DNA of 46,743 nucleotides from Sperchopsis tessellata. Lineage: Eukaryota > Arthropoda > Insecta > Coleoptera > Hydrophilidae. A program made the translations under genes and the position numbers. Each line of letters opens with the position of its first letter. The stretch's first letter is position 1. The notes beneath the pieces are model-generated. The model saw nothing but the letters and a program-made list of their open reading frames with translations, had not been told where the DNA came from and searched no databases. The DNA lies in the NCBI GenBank assembly GCA_033557685.1, contig JAWQRN010000043.1:1-46743 (forward strand), written 5' to 3'. This document shows positions 21,871 through 32,699 of the stretch, piece by piece.

Positions 21871-22967
21871 AACTGGGACACTCAAGTAGCACTTTTGACA
21901 ATTTCAGTTTATATTACAAAATTATGCTTTCTGTTGTAATTCTGTTTTAATAGCATTTTGCTTCTTTTTTGGTATTAAAATACTATTCGGTAGAATCATA
22001 TTTACAACTTCTGTGAATAAAACTTTAAGGAATAAGTCAATAAAAATTTTATTTTGGATATTAATTGGACATATGTATTGTTTACAAATATTGCTCTCTA
22101 TGAAATCATTTATTTTACACACATACAGATGTTTGGAAATTACTATTCAGCAGTAAAAGAGTATATTCTACAATCAAAAATAAGACAAAAAAGGTCTTAT
22201 AAATATGTCAGGAAATGCTACAGGTACAGGCGATTGAAGATTTTCAAAATGCACCTTCTCTTCTTGAATAACTTAATCGCAGTTTTGAGAAACAAGTTTT
22301 TTTAAGGTCAGTTTGTGACTATTCCCTTTAAAACTTTATTATAGGGTCATAAACAAACCAGAAAAAACACCTTCTTAAAGCTGCTACTCATACTGATTAC
22401 TTGGCATTGTGAAGCCAAGTTGTCCAACTTGCATTAAAGTGCGAAACAGAAGTAATGGCTTCATTTGAGCTTGAAATCGGGCATAAAGAGTATCTATTAA
22501 TACTCATTACGTACAGTTAAACAGATATTTTAGATTTACTTTTGACTAAAATTATTCAGTATATAACAATTCATTAAGATGGCTGCATACTTAATGTTTG
22601 CCATACCTAGCTCAACACGAGAAAAAGTTATTCAAGAAAAATGCATTTTGCAGACAAAGGATAATTTTGAAACGTAGAATATGTTTCTTTTGTATCTGAT
22701 AGGAATTCCTTGTATATTTTATTACACCTGCATTTAGTGGTTTTATGGTTAGATTGCTTAGAAAATAATGCATCTTACAGGTGAGTGGTGGCAGCACTAC
22801 GATGGACACTTCTCTTCTAAACTCTTAATAGGTTAATAGCCTACTAACTCACTGTGGTGGTTGGTAATTTATTGCACAAGGTGCTGGGTTTGCATGTAAC
22901 ACAATCCATTGTGCAATAACATAATCTAGTCAAGCTAATTGCCATTATATCACATACCAAAAAAAAT
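21871..22967. other. Noncoding upstream of the zinc-finger gene
   Basis: AT-rich, with an unassigned 83-codon plus-strand ORF at 22054-22305. A TTACAG/GTGAGT pair occurs near 22776-22787, where acceptor and donor signals overlap. An upstream exon of the zinc-finger gene could lie here, but none is recognisable by protein motif. Confidence 0.35.
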
Positions 22968-24269
22968 ATGACATACGCCAATGAGAAACTACGAAAGTAC
23001 CAATGTGACATGTGCCTAAAGAAATTCTTAGGTAACAACGATCTTCGCAAACACATTTTAATCCATACAAATGAAAGACCGTATCATTGTCATGAATGCA
23101 AAAAGTGTTTCCGGCAGGCCGGAACACTTAAAAATCACATTGCTTCACAACATACACCTGGTCCTAACGATGTGTACCAGTGCAACTTTTGTAAGAAAGT
23201 ATTTCCGATTAAAGAGAGGTTACGTCTTCATTTAAGAGTTCACACAGGGGATAAACCCTATTCTTGCAAGGAGTGCCCGAAAGAATTTGCCAGAGGTGGG
23301 CAACTGGTCCAGCATATGCGCACACATACTGGTTCTAGACCTTTTGTCTGCACAGAATGCGATTCTTCTTTCACTTGTGCTGCCAACTTAAAATTTCACA
23401 TCAAACGCCATCAGGAAGTGAGAGATTATGTTTGTGACATATGCGGGAAGTCCTTTTTTAGACGGGACGCTTTAAAAAAACACCTAAATTGCTTTCATAA
23501 AAATATGAAGGCGTTCCACTGCAAAATTTGCAATAAGGAATTGAAGGGTCATTTGCCACAGCATATGAGAACTCATAAAAAAGATAAACCGCATGGATGT
23601 GCTCATTGTGGGGCCCGATTTGCCCAAAGATCTCAACTGACTGTTCATCAACGCGTGCATAGTGGGGAAAAGCCATATCGTTGCCAGGTTTGTTGGAAAG
23701 CGTTTGCCCATTCTACTGCTCTCAAGCTACACACCCGACGGCACACTGGAGAGAAGCCGTTTGCTTGTGTTTTATGCGAGAATGTGGCCTTCTCACAATT
23801 ACCCCATCTCAAAAAACATATGCTCTGCATTCACAAATCCAACAAACCATATGTTTGCCCATTTTGCAAATCATTTCATCGTACCAAAAATGACTTGGAG
23901 ACTCACTATGCTAAATGTAAAAGTTATGAGAAGCCAAAGTCGGAACCAAAGACTGATACAAATGTCATTGAACCACCAATGGCACTTGAAAAAATGAGAT
24001 TTCTTCTTGCCATTTTACTAAAAAAGATTTCCCAACCTGAACGGTTGGAAGAGTTAGGATTCAATAAAAAATTGATCGACGATGTTTTAATTGAATCCAT
24101 AGAATCGTCTGGTCGGAAGGCTTGTCGTGAAACTGATTTATCTGTTGCTGAGAAATTGAAACGTAATGTACAAATTTTATTAGATTGGACCGTACCTAAA
24201 CAATATATGGAGAAGTTCAAAGTAGAACAGCGTTCTACGGAAGAACTGTTGGAAGAACTTACTTCATAA
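22968..24269 (+). CDS. C2H2 zinc-finger protein, 11 fingers
   Basis: A 433-codon uninterrupted ORF, clearly a host gene. It carries eleven zinc fingers from residue 13 to 317. Fingers 1-6 and 8-10 are C2H2 with HTG(E/D)KP(Y/F)-type linkers (for example at residues 93-98 and 260-265). Finger 7 (185-203) is two residues short between the Cys and His pairs, and finger 11 (297-317) ends in Cys, giving C2HC. Such arrays bind DNA in the nucleus, and target and partners are unknown. Residues 318-433 form a helical, charged, finger-free tail (LLAILLKKISQPERLEELGF; VQILLDWTVPKQYMEKF; ending STEELLEELTS). No ZAD, KRAB or BTB domain is seen. The ATG at 22968 is the first after an in-frame stop at 22917, but the frame is also open from AG at 22929, so a spliced N-terminus is possible. 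I cannot name an orthologue. Confidence 0.9.
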   Translation: MTYANEKLRKYQCDMCLKKFLGNNDLRKHILIHTNERPYHCHECKKCFRQAGTLKNHIASQHTPGPNDVYQCNFCKKVFPIKERLRLHLRVHTGDKPYSCKECPKEFARGGQLVQHMRTHTGSRPFVCTECDSSFTCAANLKFHIKRHQEVRDYVCDICGKSFFRRDALKKHLNCFHKNMKAFHCKICNKELKGHLPQHMRTHKKDKPHGCAHCGARFAQRSQLTVHQRVHSGEKPYRCQVCWKAFAHSTALKLHTRRHTGEKPFACVLCENVAFSQLPHLKKHMLCIHKSNKPYVCPFCKSFHRTKNDLETHYAKCKSYEKPKSEPKTDTNVIEPPMALEKMRFLLAILLKKISQPERLEELGFNKKLIDDVLIESIESSGRKACRETDLSVAEKLKRNVQILLDWTVPKQYMEKFKVEQRSTEELLEELTS

Positions 24270-24474
24270 TCAAAAAAACAAATAGTACAATTTTATATAC
24301 ATGATAGATAGATTTTATTTATATCACAAAGTTGTAGTTTGTTATTTTATTTGCTTGTAGTATAATTATATTTTTTCGGCTTCCTTTTTACATTCATATT
24401 TTATTTGTATTATTGAAACAGGTTCTTATTAATTTGTTTCTCTACCTAACTCTTTTCTTAAAACTATATGACAC

Positions 24475-25362
24475 TAATTGCCCTATTCTGTACACCTCTA
24501 TAAGGTATATTAACTCTGTAACTAAGGAGAACGTAAAACTGTAACGGAAATGCTATTCTGTATATTATTACAAACAATGTAACCACTATAGCACTGTAAA
24601 ACATTGTAACATTATTGTTATGAAACGGCTGCTTTCAAGTAAACAATTATTTTGAATGTTGAATTATCTATAAACAATTGAGAAAACAGTAAAGATAAGG
24701 TGAATAAATATACAAATATAAAAAATGTACTTTCTGAAGACATTTGTGTACGATTAAATACATTAGAATTAATTTAGTTTACATTTTTAGTTTATCAACT
24801 AATTTTATTCGGTATGTAGCTAGATACTTCTGTTATGCATGCCAATTCACAACATGGTAAAAATTGTACTTCATTTTCCGCAAAGAACTTACTAAATGCT
24901 TAATAATGAAGAAAACTCAACAGTTATTAAATGTAAAATAAGCTGCAAGTAGCCTAAAATGTGAAATCTTTTTTATATCGGAAGCTTTTAATACTCTTGA
25001 AAGTGGCTAGGACATATCGGGAGTGTTCTGGGTATCAGTCAAATATTTGACTTGATCAAATTCACAACCAATTTGATATTTTGCTTTCAAAGTGTATTTG
25101 AATGTTAAGTAATCAGAGAATAAATTTGTTTAAAAAAGAAAACTTAAAATGCATTAAATAATGATTATTTTCTTAGAATGCGGTTAACCTCAGTCATTTG
25201 GAATCTACTTTCAACTATAGGTCCGTCAACAATTTTAACACGTAATAAGTTTAGGAAGAGGAAAAGCTCATACTCCACCAGTGGAATGATGATAATCTCT
25301 AGTCAAGAGTTACAGAGTATGAAGTTATAGAGGCATGTACACAGAATAGCCATTGTAATTGA
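24475..25362. mobile_element. Long MITE or internally deleted DNA transposon
   Basis: The left end ATTGCCCTATTCTGTACACC with the following TCTATAAGGTATATTAACTC is matched, imperfectly, by the reverse complement of 25307-25362 (GTTACAGAGTATGAAGTTAT, then AGAGGCATGTACACAGAATA). The inverted repeat spans about 50 bases with gaps. Inside is AT-rich noncoding sequence, with a second CTATTCTGTAT box near 24552. It begins about 200 bases after the zinc-finger stop codon and provides the first AATAAA (24703-24708) downstream of that gene. Confidence 0.55.
24703..24708 (+). terminator. Candidate zinc-finger gene poly(A) signal
   Basis: First canonical AATAAA after the zinc-finger stop, 434 bases downstream and inside the MITE-like element. 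Position is the only support. Confidence 0.25.
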
Positions 25363-25589
25363 CATTAAAAGTCGCTTTATTTAAAATTTCTCTTAATGGT
25401 CATGAAGTGTCACACATTTTTTTAAAAAGGGCGATTACTAATAAGGTTGAATAATTAAGACCTTTGTAATTTTTAGTGTAGTTTTTTTCATTGTAAAATA
25501 TTATTTTAAAAATTTCGGACCAATTTGTCGTTAGTGATGTATAAAAATGGTATCCTCCTATTTAGTGTACGAAAATTTACAGTATTAAA

Positions 25590-26010
25590 TTTGTTAAACG
25601 TTGTTAAATACAGGCTCTGGCATAATGGATTGAATTACATAACAAGACTAAATTCTTTTAATAATTTTTAACATTGTTTTTAAGGTTTGTACAGCTCTCT
25701 CTGTTAGTCTATTATGTACTCTGAGAATATCTGGACCATTATGTACGTAAAAATTAATAAATTCCAAAAATGAGTATTGTACACTGTTGCCTGAAACCAA
25801 AATTTTCAGAATATCAAAGCGACTAGAATTTTTTTTTTAAATAACAACTACAATCTACTAAAGGTATAGCTTCAATTACTTTTGAATAATAATCTACAAC
25901 TAATAAATGTACAATATTATTTAATTCGATCATTTCTGTAGCTATAAAGAAGAAATTATGTGGTGGCATTATTTTTATTTATTGTCCACCCTTGCAAGTA
26001 ACATTTTTGA
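25590..26010 (-). pseudogene. Gypsy-type integrase scrap
   Basis: The minus strand reads LLVVDYYSKVIEAIPLVDCS (about 25860-25920), the catalytic D block of Ty3/Gypsy integrases, then further along RVHNRLTERAVQTLKTMLKI (about 25655-25715), the block where the catalytic Glu-containing ERAVQT motif lies. Stops and frameshifts separate them. No LTRs, RT or gag were found nearby, so only a fragment remains. Confidence 0.68.
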
Positions 26011-26670
26011 AATTTTTAAATATTTAAAACAAATAATAGCTATTTAATTTTGTAACTCGTTAATTTATTCTAACTTCACATTTTAATTTACTATTACTAA
26101 CGAGCAGCGAGCACCTTCTTTAAATGATTTTTTCATATATTCTGCTTAATATATAAGTTTATTAGCGTCATATTTACAATACTTTTTTTTACTTCACAAT
26201 GACAGTCAGACAGTAGTAACTTCTCTTGATTAGATTTTTTTATCTAGCACTTACATTTCCTTATACTTGATATTTGTTCCAAGACCAACCAAATTATTCC
26301 TCATATTTTATAATGAGCTTCTCCCGAGTTCACATACCAGACTAACCTATGCTCTATCATAATTGTTTTACCAAACATTTTTTATTAAAATTATATATGT
26401 CAAATCACATTTTAATGCTCTTTTTCAATTTGTACATACCTTGGTTGAGCTGATGTCATTGTATTTGAAGCATATGCACAAAGATTATTATACACAATGC
26501 CAAAGTCTAGGGCTATTTTGTTAAAAGTTAAAATGAACCGTATTTGAAAATAAATAATTAAATGTGCATATAAATTTAAAAAAAAATATGTAACAATAAA
26601 AAAATACAAAATTCTTAATTAAGAACAAAATTAAATATTTTTTTTACATTTTTTTTTGCAAATGAAAATT
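26011..26670. other. Noncoding, nothing recognised
   Basis: AT-rich spacer with a 65-codon minus-strand ORF (26412-26609) that has no motif. Confidence 0.4.
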
Positions 26671-26674
26671 AAAT

Positions 26675-27560
26675 TAATGTTCTCTACTTGTTAGAACAGC
26701 TCTACACCACTGCTTTGTGCTCCAAATTGAATTCTGAGAGACTGGCATTACCCCCTTCATGACGGCTATATATATATATCCGGTATTATAGCTTCCTACG
26801 CCTTCCGGTTCCCAGTCTCCATTGCCTTCTATTGAGTCAATCTCCCGGAGGTAAGTCCTGCTCCGAAATGGGTTTCTCCACTCCAGCCAATCATGAAATC
26901 TTAGGCCTGCCACTCTTATTTCTTTCTGGGGGTATCCTCAGTCCAGCATCTGCTTCGGAATTCTTTCTCCTGGCATTCTCTGGACGTGGCCATACCAACA
27001 TAATTGTGTCTGCTGAACGTGTTCTATAATTGTTCTTTTGGCATCCATTATTTCGCGTATTCTCTCGTTTCTTAGTCTTCATCTGCAATATTCCTTCTGA
27101 TCCTCTCCAGAAATCCATTTCCAATGAGAGAAGTTTATTTTCAAGGCGTTTATTTTAGTTGCCAGTTTTCACAGCCATAAAGTACATTAATTCTGAAAGT
27201 CACATTAAAAAGTTCTTTTTTTCGCTGTTTAGAGATGTCTTTTGACTTTTACTTTCTTCCCTTTGACAATTCGTTCTTCGATTTCTTTTTCATTACTTTC
27301 TTCCCTTTGACAATTCGTTCTTCGATTTCTTTTACAGTTCTCCCACTGTTGTTAATTTGGGTCCCCAGATAGATATATTTATCGCATCAGTTTATGACTC
27401 TTCCATCCTCCAATATTAGGTTATAATTTTCTCCTCTAATGCACATATATTTACTCTTTGACATATTTACTGACATGCCCCACTTTTCATACTCATTGAT
27501 CAGTCTTCTGTCATGAATTCTAGATCTTCTTTATCTTGGGCGAAGTTTATCTGGTATATG
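26675..27560 (-). mobile_element. LINE 3' end (RT C-terminal part)
   Basis: On the minus strand, from right to left: INFAQDKEDLEFM and INEYEKWGMSVNMSKSKYM (RT palm to thumb), GRVIN.CDKYIYLGTQINN, INVLYGCENWQLK, EMDFWRGSEGI and a C-terminal ...LVWPRPENARRK then RIPPERNKSGRPKIS. This is the R..P..R+.RGRP tail of RTE/CRE-like LINEs annotated in many insects. A 44-base tandem duplication (27249-27292, 27293-27336) breaks the frame. It is 5' truncated near 27560, the usual product of incomplete target-primed reverse transcription. Confidence 0.75.
27249..27336. repeat. 44-base tandem duplication in LINE
   Basis: TTACTTTCTTCCCTTTGACA with following bases occurs twice with period 44. Since 44 is not a multiple of 3 it shifts the reading frame. 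Confidence 0.85.
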
Positions 27561-29740
27561 CCTATATTCCATATAGTACAAATGTATACTAATTTTAAAA
27601 AGAAACCAAAACTTCTCTTGTAAAAGATAAAAAAATTGAAAAAATAACTTTAAGATTTAAAAAATTAATATGGCAGTTTTTGTATTTTAATGGTAGTTCT
27701 AAAACATTCATGAATTAGAATGTTTGTGTATGTCTATTTGCACATTTATTTGCATCATTTATTATAATTCTTCAATAATTTTTATATGAGATAAAATAGA
27801 CATATCCCTGGATTTTGGTGTTTGAAATTTCCAATGAGACTGCTCCTAACTCTGATTTTGATAAAAAAATCTCTGTAATCGTGCTAGAGATTTATTTATT
27901 TTCCATAAATATTTTACTACAGATTTTACATTTTCACTTAAATTTTAAGTTTACAAGATATATTTTAAAGGTTATGTCAGTACTATAGAATTATTTCCAA
28001 ATCTTTCAAAGTGCTGCGTTAAGTTTTAGATTATTATTGAATGGTATATGGGTTTCATTTAAATTAAATAATTAGCAAACATTTTTAATCTATTATGCTG
28101 GATCATGTAGATTATACTCATAATCTAAGTTTAACTGTATATAGTAACCATTTTTTTTGTACATAAATTGAAGTAAATATTCATAATTTATAAAAGAGTA
28201 GGGAGTTTAGATTTTTTAAAATAAAATTACATATTTACTAAAATACTATGCAATGAAGAACCAAAAAATATGAATGTAAAATATGTTAAAGTTCCTTTAT
28301 TACTAATTAATTTTTGAGCATTCTACTAAAAAGAAAATTTACCAAAAGCAATTAACAATTCTTCAATTTATTGTATTTAGTATATCAATGTACCAAAGAT
28401 ATTTTATTTTCTCAATTTAACCAACTAAAGATTAAGATAGTTTATTTAAAATCAATTTAACCAATGGGAGAGCTGATAAAGAATTTTCGTATCATAAGGC
28501 AGCTTTCAGATATTCAATATTTTAATTCGTTTTGTTACGCTTTACACATTTAAATTTTCCAATCGTGCGAAGCTTAATATGAAAGTTAAAACAATTTTTT
28601 TTAGACACCTTTCAGGAATTTATTCAGATAGATTATTCATAAGTTCTTAGTATAATAAATAAACACTAATGTATTGTTACCAGTGGCAGATCCCATTTAT
28701 TGGTTTTTCTTTTAAATTTATGTGCAAATCTGAGGATGCCTCTGTATATTAAAACCCTATTATTAATATATGTTTAGTTACTGAAATTCAAACAAATGTT
28801 ATGTTCGAAAACAAATCACTATGTTGGAGATCAGCATCATATTTCTCGAGTAACTCGAGAGATAGGTGGGTGAGAATGGTGGTATTTTTAGACAGTTGTA
28901 CATTCATAGGAAACACGGACAAAATGATTTAAGTAATTTTAAACTGAATCAGAAGAAATTTTTTCAAGGACTTCTAAATAGTGGGTGCTTAAACTGATAG
29001 ATATATCAAATTGCTTCAGATCATATATAAAAATTGCTATTCCAATTTTTATTGTCATTAGAAGACAAATGTCACATTCATTTAGTTCTATTTGAGTTTC
29101 CTTAAGAACTGTCATTATTTCCCAAGAACTGTCATTCAAGAATCGTGTTGCAGAGGAAACTTGTCATCTAGGCCTATGTTCAAACTTACTTTACTGACCT
29201 GCTACAGTAATACATTTCAATTTGAAAGAAATACTGTCAGAAAAAATTGATTTACAATAGATTTTGCCTTTATTAGATAAATTGTCCTAAAATAAACTTT
29301 TATATAAACTTTTATAATAAAATTAAAAAACAAAGTGAAATTTAAATGAGATTTGAGACCACTTTTAAAAATGCTCTATAAAATTCATTAAAATAATGTT
29401 ACTACGAATAAATTTATTTATAATAAATTAGATGTGGATGGAAATAAAAATGATTTTTATAATAAAATTTGAGCCTTCTGTATATAAACTTAAAATTACA
29501 TTTTTGGCTTTCCAGAATAAAAATCGGCATTTTATTAAGAACATTCATATTCGAACATTATATGTATAAATTACAATATCTTGGTTCTATGTGATAGTAA
29601 TATCACATATTCAGGTTGATTTGCAGTTTTATGAGATGATTACATATGTGAGAGGAAATAGGTTCCTAATTCTAGGAGTTAATGTGGATTTACAAGAGTT
29701 TTTCCAATACGTATATTGTATTTGAATTTAATTTTTGATG
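27561..29740. other. Intergenic, one unassigned ORF
   Basis: AT-rich and without recognisable genes. A short palindrome TCTCGAG-TAA-CTCGAGA lies at 28844-28860. The minus-strand ORF 28939-29139 (66 codons) is described under findings. Confidence 0.4.
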
Positions 29741-29749
29741 AAAAAGTTT

Positions 29750-30370
29750 CAATAATATACTTAATTATAGCATGCCCTCATTTGCTCGCTCTGCCTTCAT
29801 TTGATAGAGATGTTCCTTATTGCATATGTTGCAATTCCAAGACAGTTCCCAACGGTTACTAGAAACCTATTTTTGATAGACTCATTTAAGTTGGAGTTGA
29901 ACCACTTATCGCTGCTGGATGCATTTCCTTACTAAGTTGTACATTGCAATTAAAATTAACCAGGCAGTTTCATCATCATAAAGTTTTGTATGATCCCGTA
30001 AGCATTCAGGGAGATTGTTGATGTATAGCACAGATAATAGTTGGCTCAAAATTGAACATACAATGTTCTTTATCCCACTGTTTTAACCTTAACTGACATT
30101 GATCTTTGAAATACGATTTAATCAGCCAGTTTACCAGCACCCTTATAGCTTAGTGGTGTTCAGCACTGTAATGTAGCTTAGTAGCCATACAGTCAGTACG
30201 GAGTCTAGTTTTAACAGCTTCGCAGAATCAGTGTTGATTTTTAGATAAGATATTATGTCCATCCTCAAACACTCTGCTTTCCATACTTGTTCATTCTTTG
30301 AAAATAAGGGTAAGATGGTGGTAGTTGTTGATATTGAACTTTCTACCTAGATTATAATTATTATTATAAC
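29750..30370 (-). pseudogene. LINE reverse transcriptase, half of a split element
   Basis: The minus strand, across frames, follows the RT order: NNYHHL.LIF (fingers), QH.FCEAVKTRL, RVLVNWLIKSYFKDQCQL (about 30110-30160), then SVLYINNLPECLRDHTKLYD and DETAWL (about 29960-30050). The last is the catalytic box, where YADDT is expected and YDDET is seen. Then comes EMHPAAISGST. This is a Jockey/CR1-type RT with many frameshifts. It continues, after the Tigger transposase, the LINE part at 31440-32600. Confidence 0.7.
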
Positions 30371-30599
30371 TGGCATTATAGACATTTTTTAATATATATT
30401 TTATAGTAGTAATGTTAAATTGATGACGGCTAAACATCTTCGTTGCTTATTTCCTTCTCTTATAATTTGTTGTACCAATCGTACTTTGCTGAAAAATTAA
30501 ATCTCTTCAGTAAACCAGTATTTTATATAATGGACAGAACTAACTTGAAAATAGTGTTGAGCATCTAATGAGCTTTAATTAACCTAACTTTCTAAATCT

Positions 30600-31360
30600 A
30601 GATGATTATAATATCTGTTGTTTAACTACAAAAACTAAATGAAAAACGTTTTAACTCTCAGTTTAAGGTTATTGAAAGAGGCATTAAGCACATTTGCAAG
30701 CCAATGGGACGTCACTTTTATGGATTCTCTGGCTGTATTTATATCGAAGTCATTACAGACCTTTTTCTGAACATTTTCTTTACAAAAGCGAAACACAGTA
30801 GGATAAAAATAATTTGTGTACCAATCTATAAAAACTTCTTGTGTGACCCAAGCTTTCTTGTTCCATTTCCTATATAGGTGGGCAACATGTCTTTGTTTAG
30901 ACCCTCCCAAGCATGTGGTGTCTGTGAATGGTATACCAACATTGGTTTAAGCTTGAAAGTTTTGGAAACATTTGCTCCCAACAAAAGAGTACAACAAATG
31001 AGATCAGAAAGATATTTGCCTTGTTCTATAAAGTTTAGAAACACTTTAGGTAAAGCGGCCACTGCCTTTGTCTTTGCTTTCTCAATTATAATACAGCCTT
31101 TGTCAGAGGAATATTTTTCATCTGCTCATAATGATAATAATTTTTCCATTTTTTCAAAAAGTTTTCCCCTGCTATAACTTGCATTTACCACCGTAGATTG
31201 TTGTGCAGACTATTTTATTCTATCTGCATTTTTTTTCTACAGACATTAAGACGTGTTTGTCCATTCTTCGAATCACCTCCTTCTTTTCAAGGGTCATAAA
31301 TCTGCGTGCTTTTTAGCACCATGTTCAGATAACTTTTTACAACAATTTATATATATATTT
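30600..31360 (-). pseudogene. Tigger (pogo family) transposase
   Basis: On the minus strand: HTH start region KRRR..EEWTN, NADRIK.SAQQSTVVNASYS, RGKLFEKMEKLLSL.ADEKY (about 31110-31200), then ORF 30826-31062 with ALPKVFLNFIEQGKYLSDLI and FKLKPMLVYHSQTPHAWEGL, then ORF 30635-30910 with NKKAWVTQEVFIDWYTNYFY. This is the TIGD1-like order (CENP-B-type HTH then DDE). The segment with the first catalytic Asp (VFNVDETGLFW region) is deleted between KYLSDL and TLLLG. About 720 bases remain. Confidence 0.85.
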
Positions 31361-31392
31361 ATATATAATAATATATATATATATGTAAAAAT
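31345..31392. repeat. AT-rich microsatellite
   Basis: Alternating TATATA/TTTATATA tracts at the right edge of the Tigger remnant. Palindromic. Confidence 0.75.
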
Positions 31393-31439
31393 ATAAAATT
31401 GAAAAAATAAATAGATTTAATAGATGTACTTTGTAGCAA

Positions 31440-32600
31440 CTCGGAAAATACGTTATCACTGGAGCACCAACCAGTCTAGTTGCTGTGTGTAGTTACTTCC
31501 CCAGTCAGACCGGGGAATCCTAGCACTCAGGTAAGCAGCATTATTGTGAATCAGCTTAAATAGGACTGTTGTAAACCGAGGGCTACCTGTAATTGAATCA
31601 GTTTTAAATTATGTGGAGAATATTTGAATAGAAAATTATGGCCACAGAAAAAGTTTTTAAGATCAGTTCTATATGGTTCTTTTTGGTCTTGTTTCATTTG
31701 CAGCCTTCCAGTTTCTTTGTAAATTAGATTCCATATAGTTTTGGACTCTTTATGAGACTCGTTGATCTTAAGTGCATTTTGTTATTTATGTAGTTTTTCA
31801 ATCTATAGAAAAAAGTTTTAGAATATGGCTAAAATATAATTATCTCCTTGGTGCCTGTTGGTATTACGGATGCGATCAAAAGTTTTCTGGATTTGATACA
31901 GTTGATAAGATTTTGTCAATGTTTTCATGTATTAATTGAACCTGGAAGGATAAGATAAAAATCTAATTCTGAGTCTGGCCCACTATATACACCAGTGCAG
32001 GCCTTAGATGAGATGACTCCAAGTATCTGTTGTTTATTCCCAAATGACAATTCTCTATTTAGTTTTGGTTGTAATTAAGGTTTTCCTGTCAGCTTAAAAT
32101 TATCATCTTTCCACTTCTGCAGATCACTAAATATGCTATCCAGATATCCATCTCTTCAAGTACTTTTAAAGTTGGTCTAGTTAAGATTGGATTTTTGTAA
32201 ATAGATATCTTAAGAACCTCCACATTAAAATCGCATCACAACGATATTTGTACATTGATCAAAGTTCTCAATAATAAATACTAAGGTCTGCTCCAAAACA
32301 ATGAACATTTTTAATGTTCTGATTAATAGATGCTTTCAATGAGCTTTATGACTTTTATTTTACATAGCATTTCAATGTTATTTGATTTATTGGTTAGTAT
32401 TCAGTAGTTGACCTGGAAGATGGGCATGATTTATTCTGGTATAGAAACAGAGTTTTATGTAGTCTTTCAAGTTGCAGATATTGAAGTTGTGGTTGTTCAT
32501 ACATGTTAACTAATGCTGAGTACATCAAAATGAAATTGCTGAACACTCTCTTTATTGGAATATGTTTTATTTGTAATCGATTGTATGTTTAGGTGAGTCA
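31440..32600 (-). pseudogene. LINE endonuclease and linker, other half of the split element
   Basis: The minus strand begins (ORF 32506-32712) with HLNIQSITNK, the N-terminal block of LINE endonucleases, followed by FDVLSIS. Towards the left come HENIDKILSTVSNPENF (about 31900) and WNLIYKETGRLQMKQDQKEP (about 31670-31740), the linker typical of CR1/Jockey elements just before the RT. RT sequence is then missing until 30370, with the Tigger transposase lying between on the same strand. Confidence 0.65.
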
Positions 32601-32699
32601 TGGAAATATGTAAGTAGTAGGCTAGTCTATCTAATATATGGGTTTGCCCCTCTATCCAAATTGTTGTCATGACCATGGTATTAGTATTAGCACAGTAAT

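Noticed and set aside
23662..23997. 111-codon plus-strand ORF in another frame inside the zinc-finger gene
   Set aside because: Frame shadow; the zinc-finger frame has all Cys/His positions and is open throughout.
26832..27029. 65-codon plus-strand ORF (MSQSPGGKSCSEMG...)
   Set aside because: Antisense to the LINE C-terminal domain with the RIPPERNKSGRPKIS tail on the minus strand.
28939..29139. Resemblance of the ORF to a nuclear-receptor ligand-binding domain (leucine-rich E..LL..I pattern)
   Set aside because: Only one loose helix-like pattern, no signature residues before or after it, no DNA-binding domain nearby, and the DNA overlaps a repeated motif.
31440..31530. Possible tRNA or structured RNA (CCCCAGTCAGACCGGGGAA)
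   Set aside because: A short hairpin only, with no cloverleaf, A/B boxes or acceptor stem, and it falls within LINE linker sequence.
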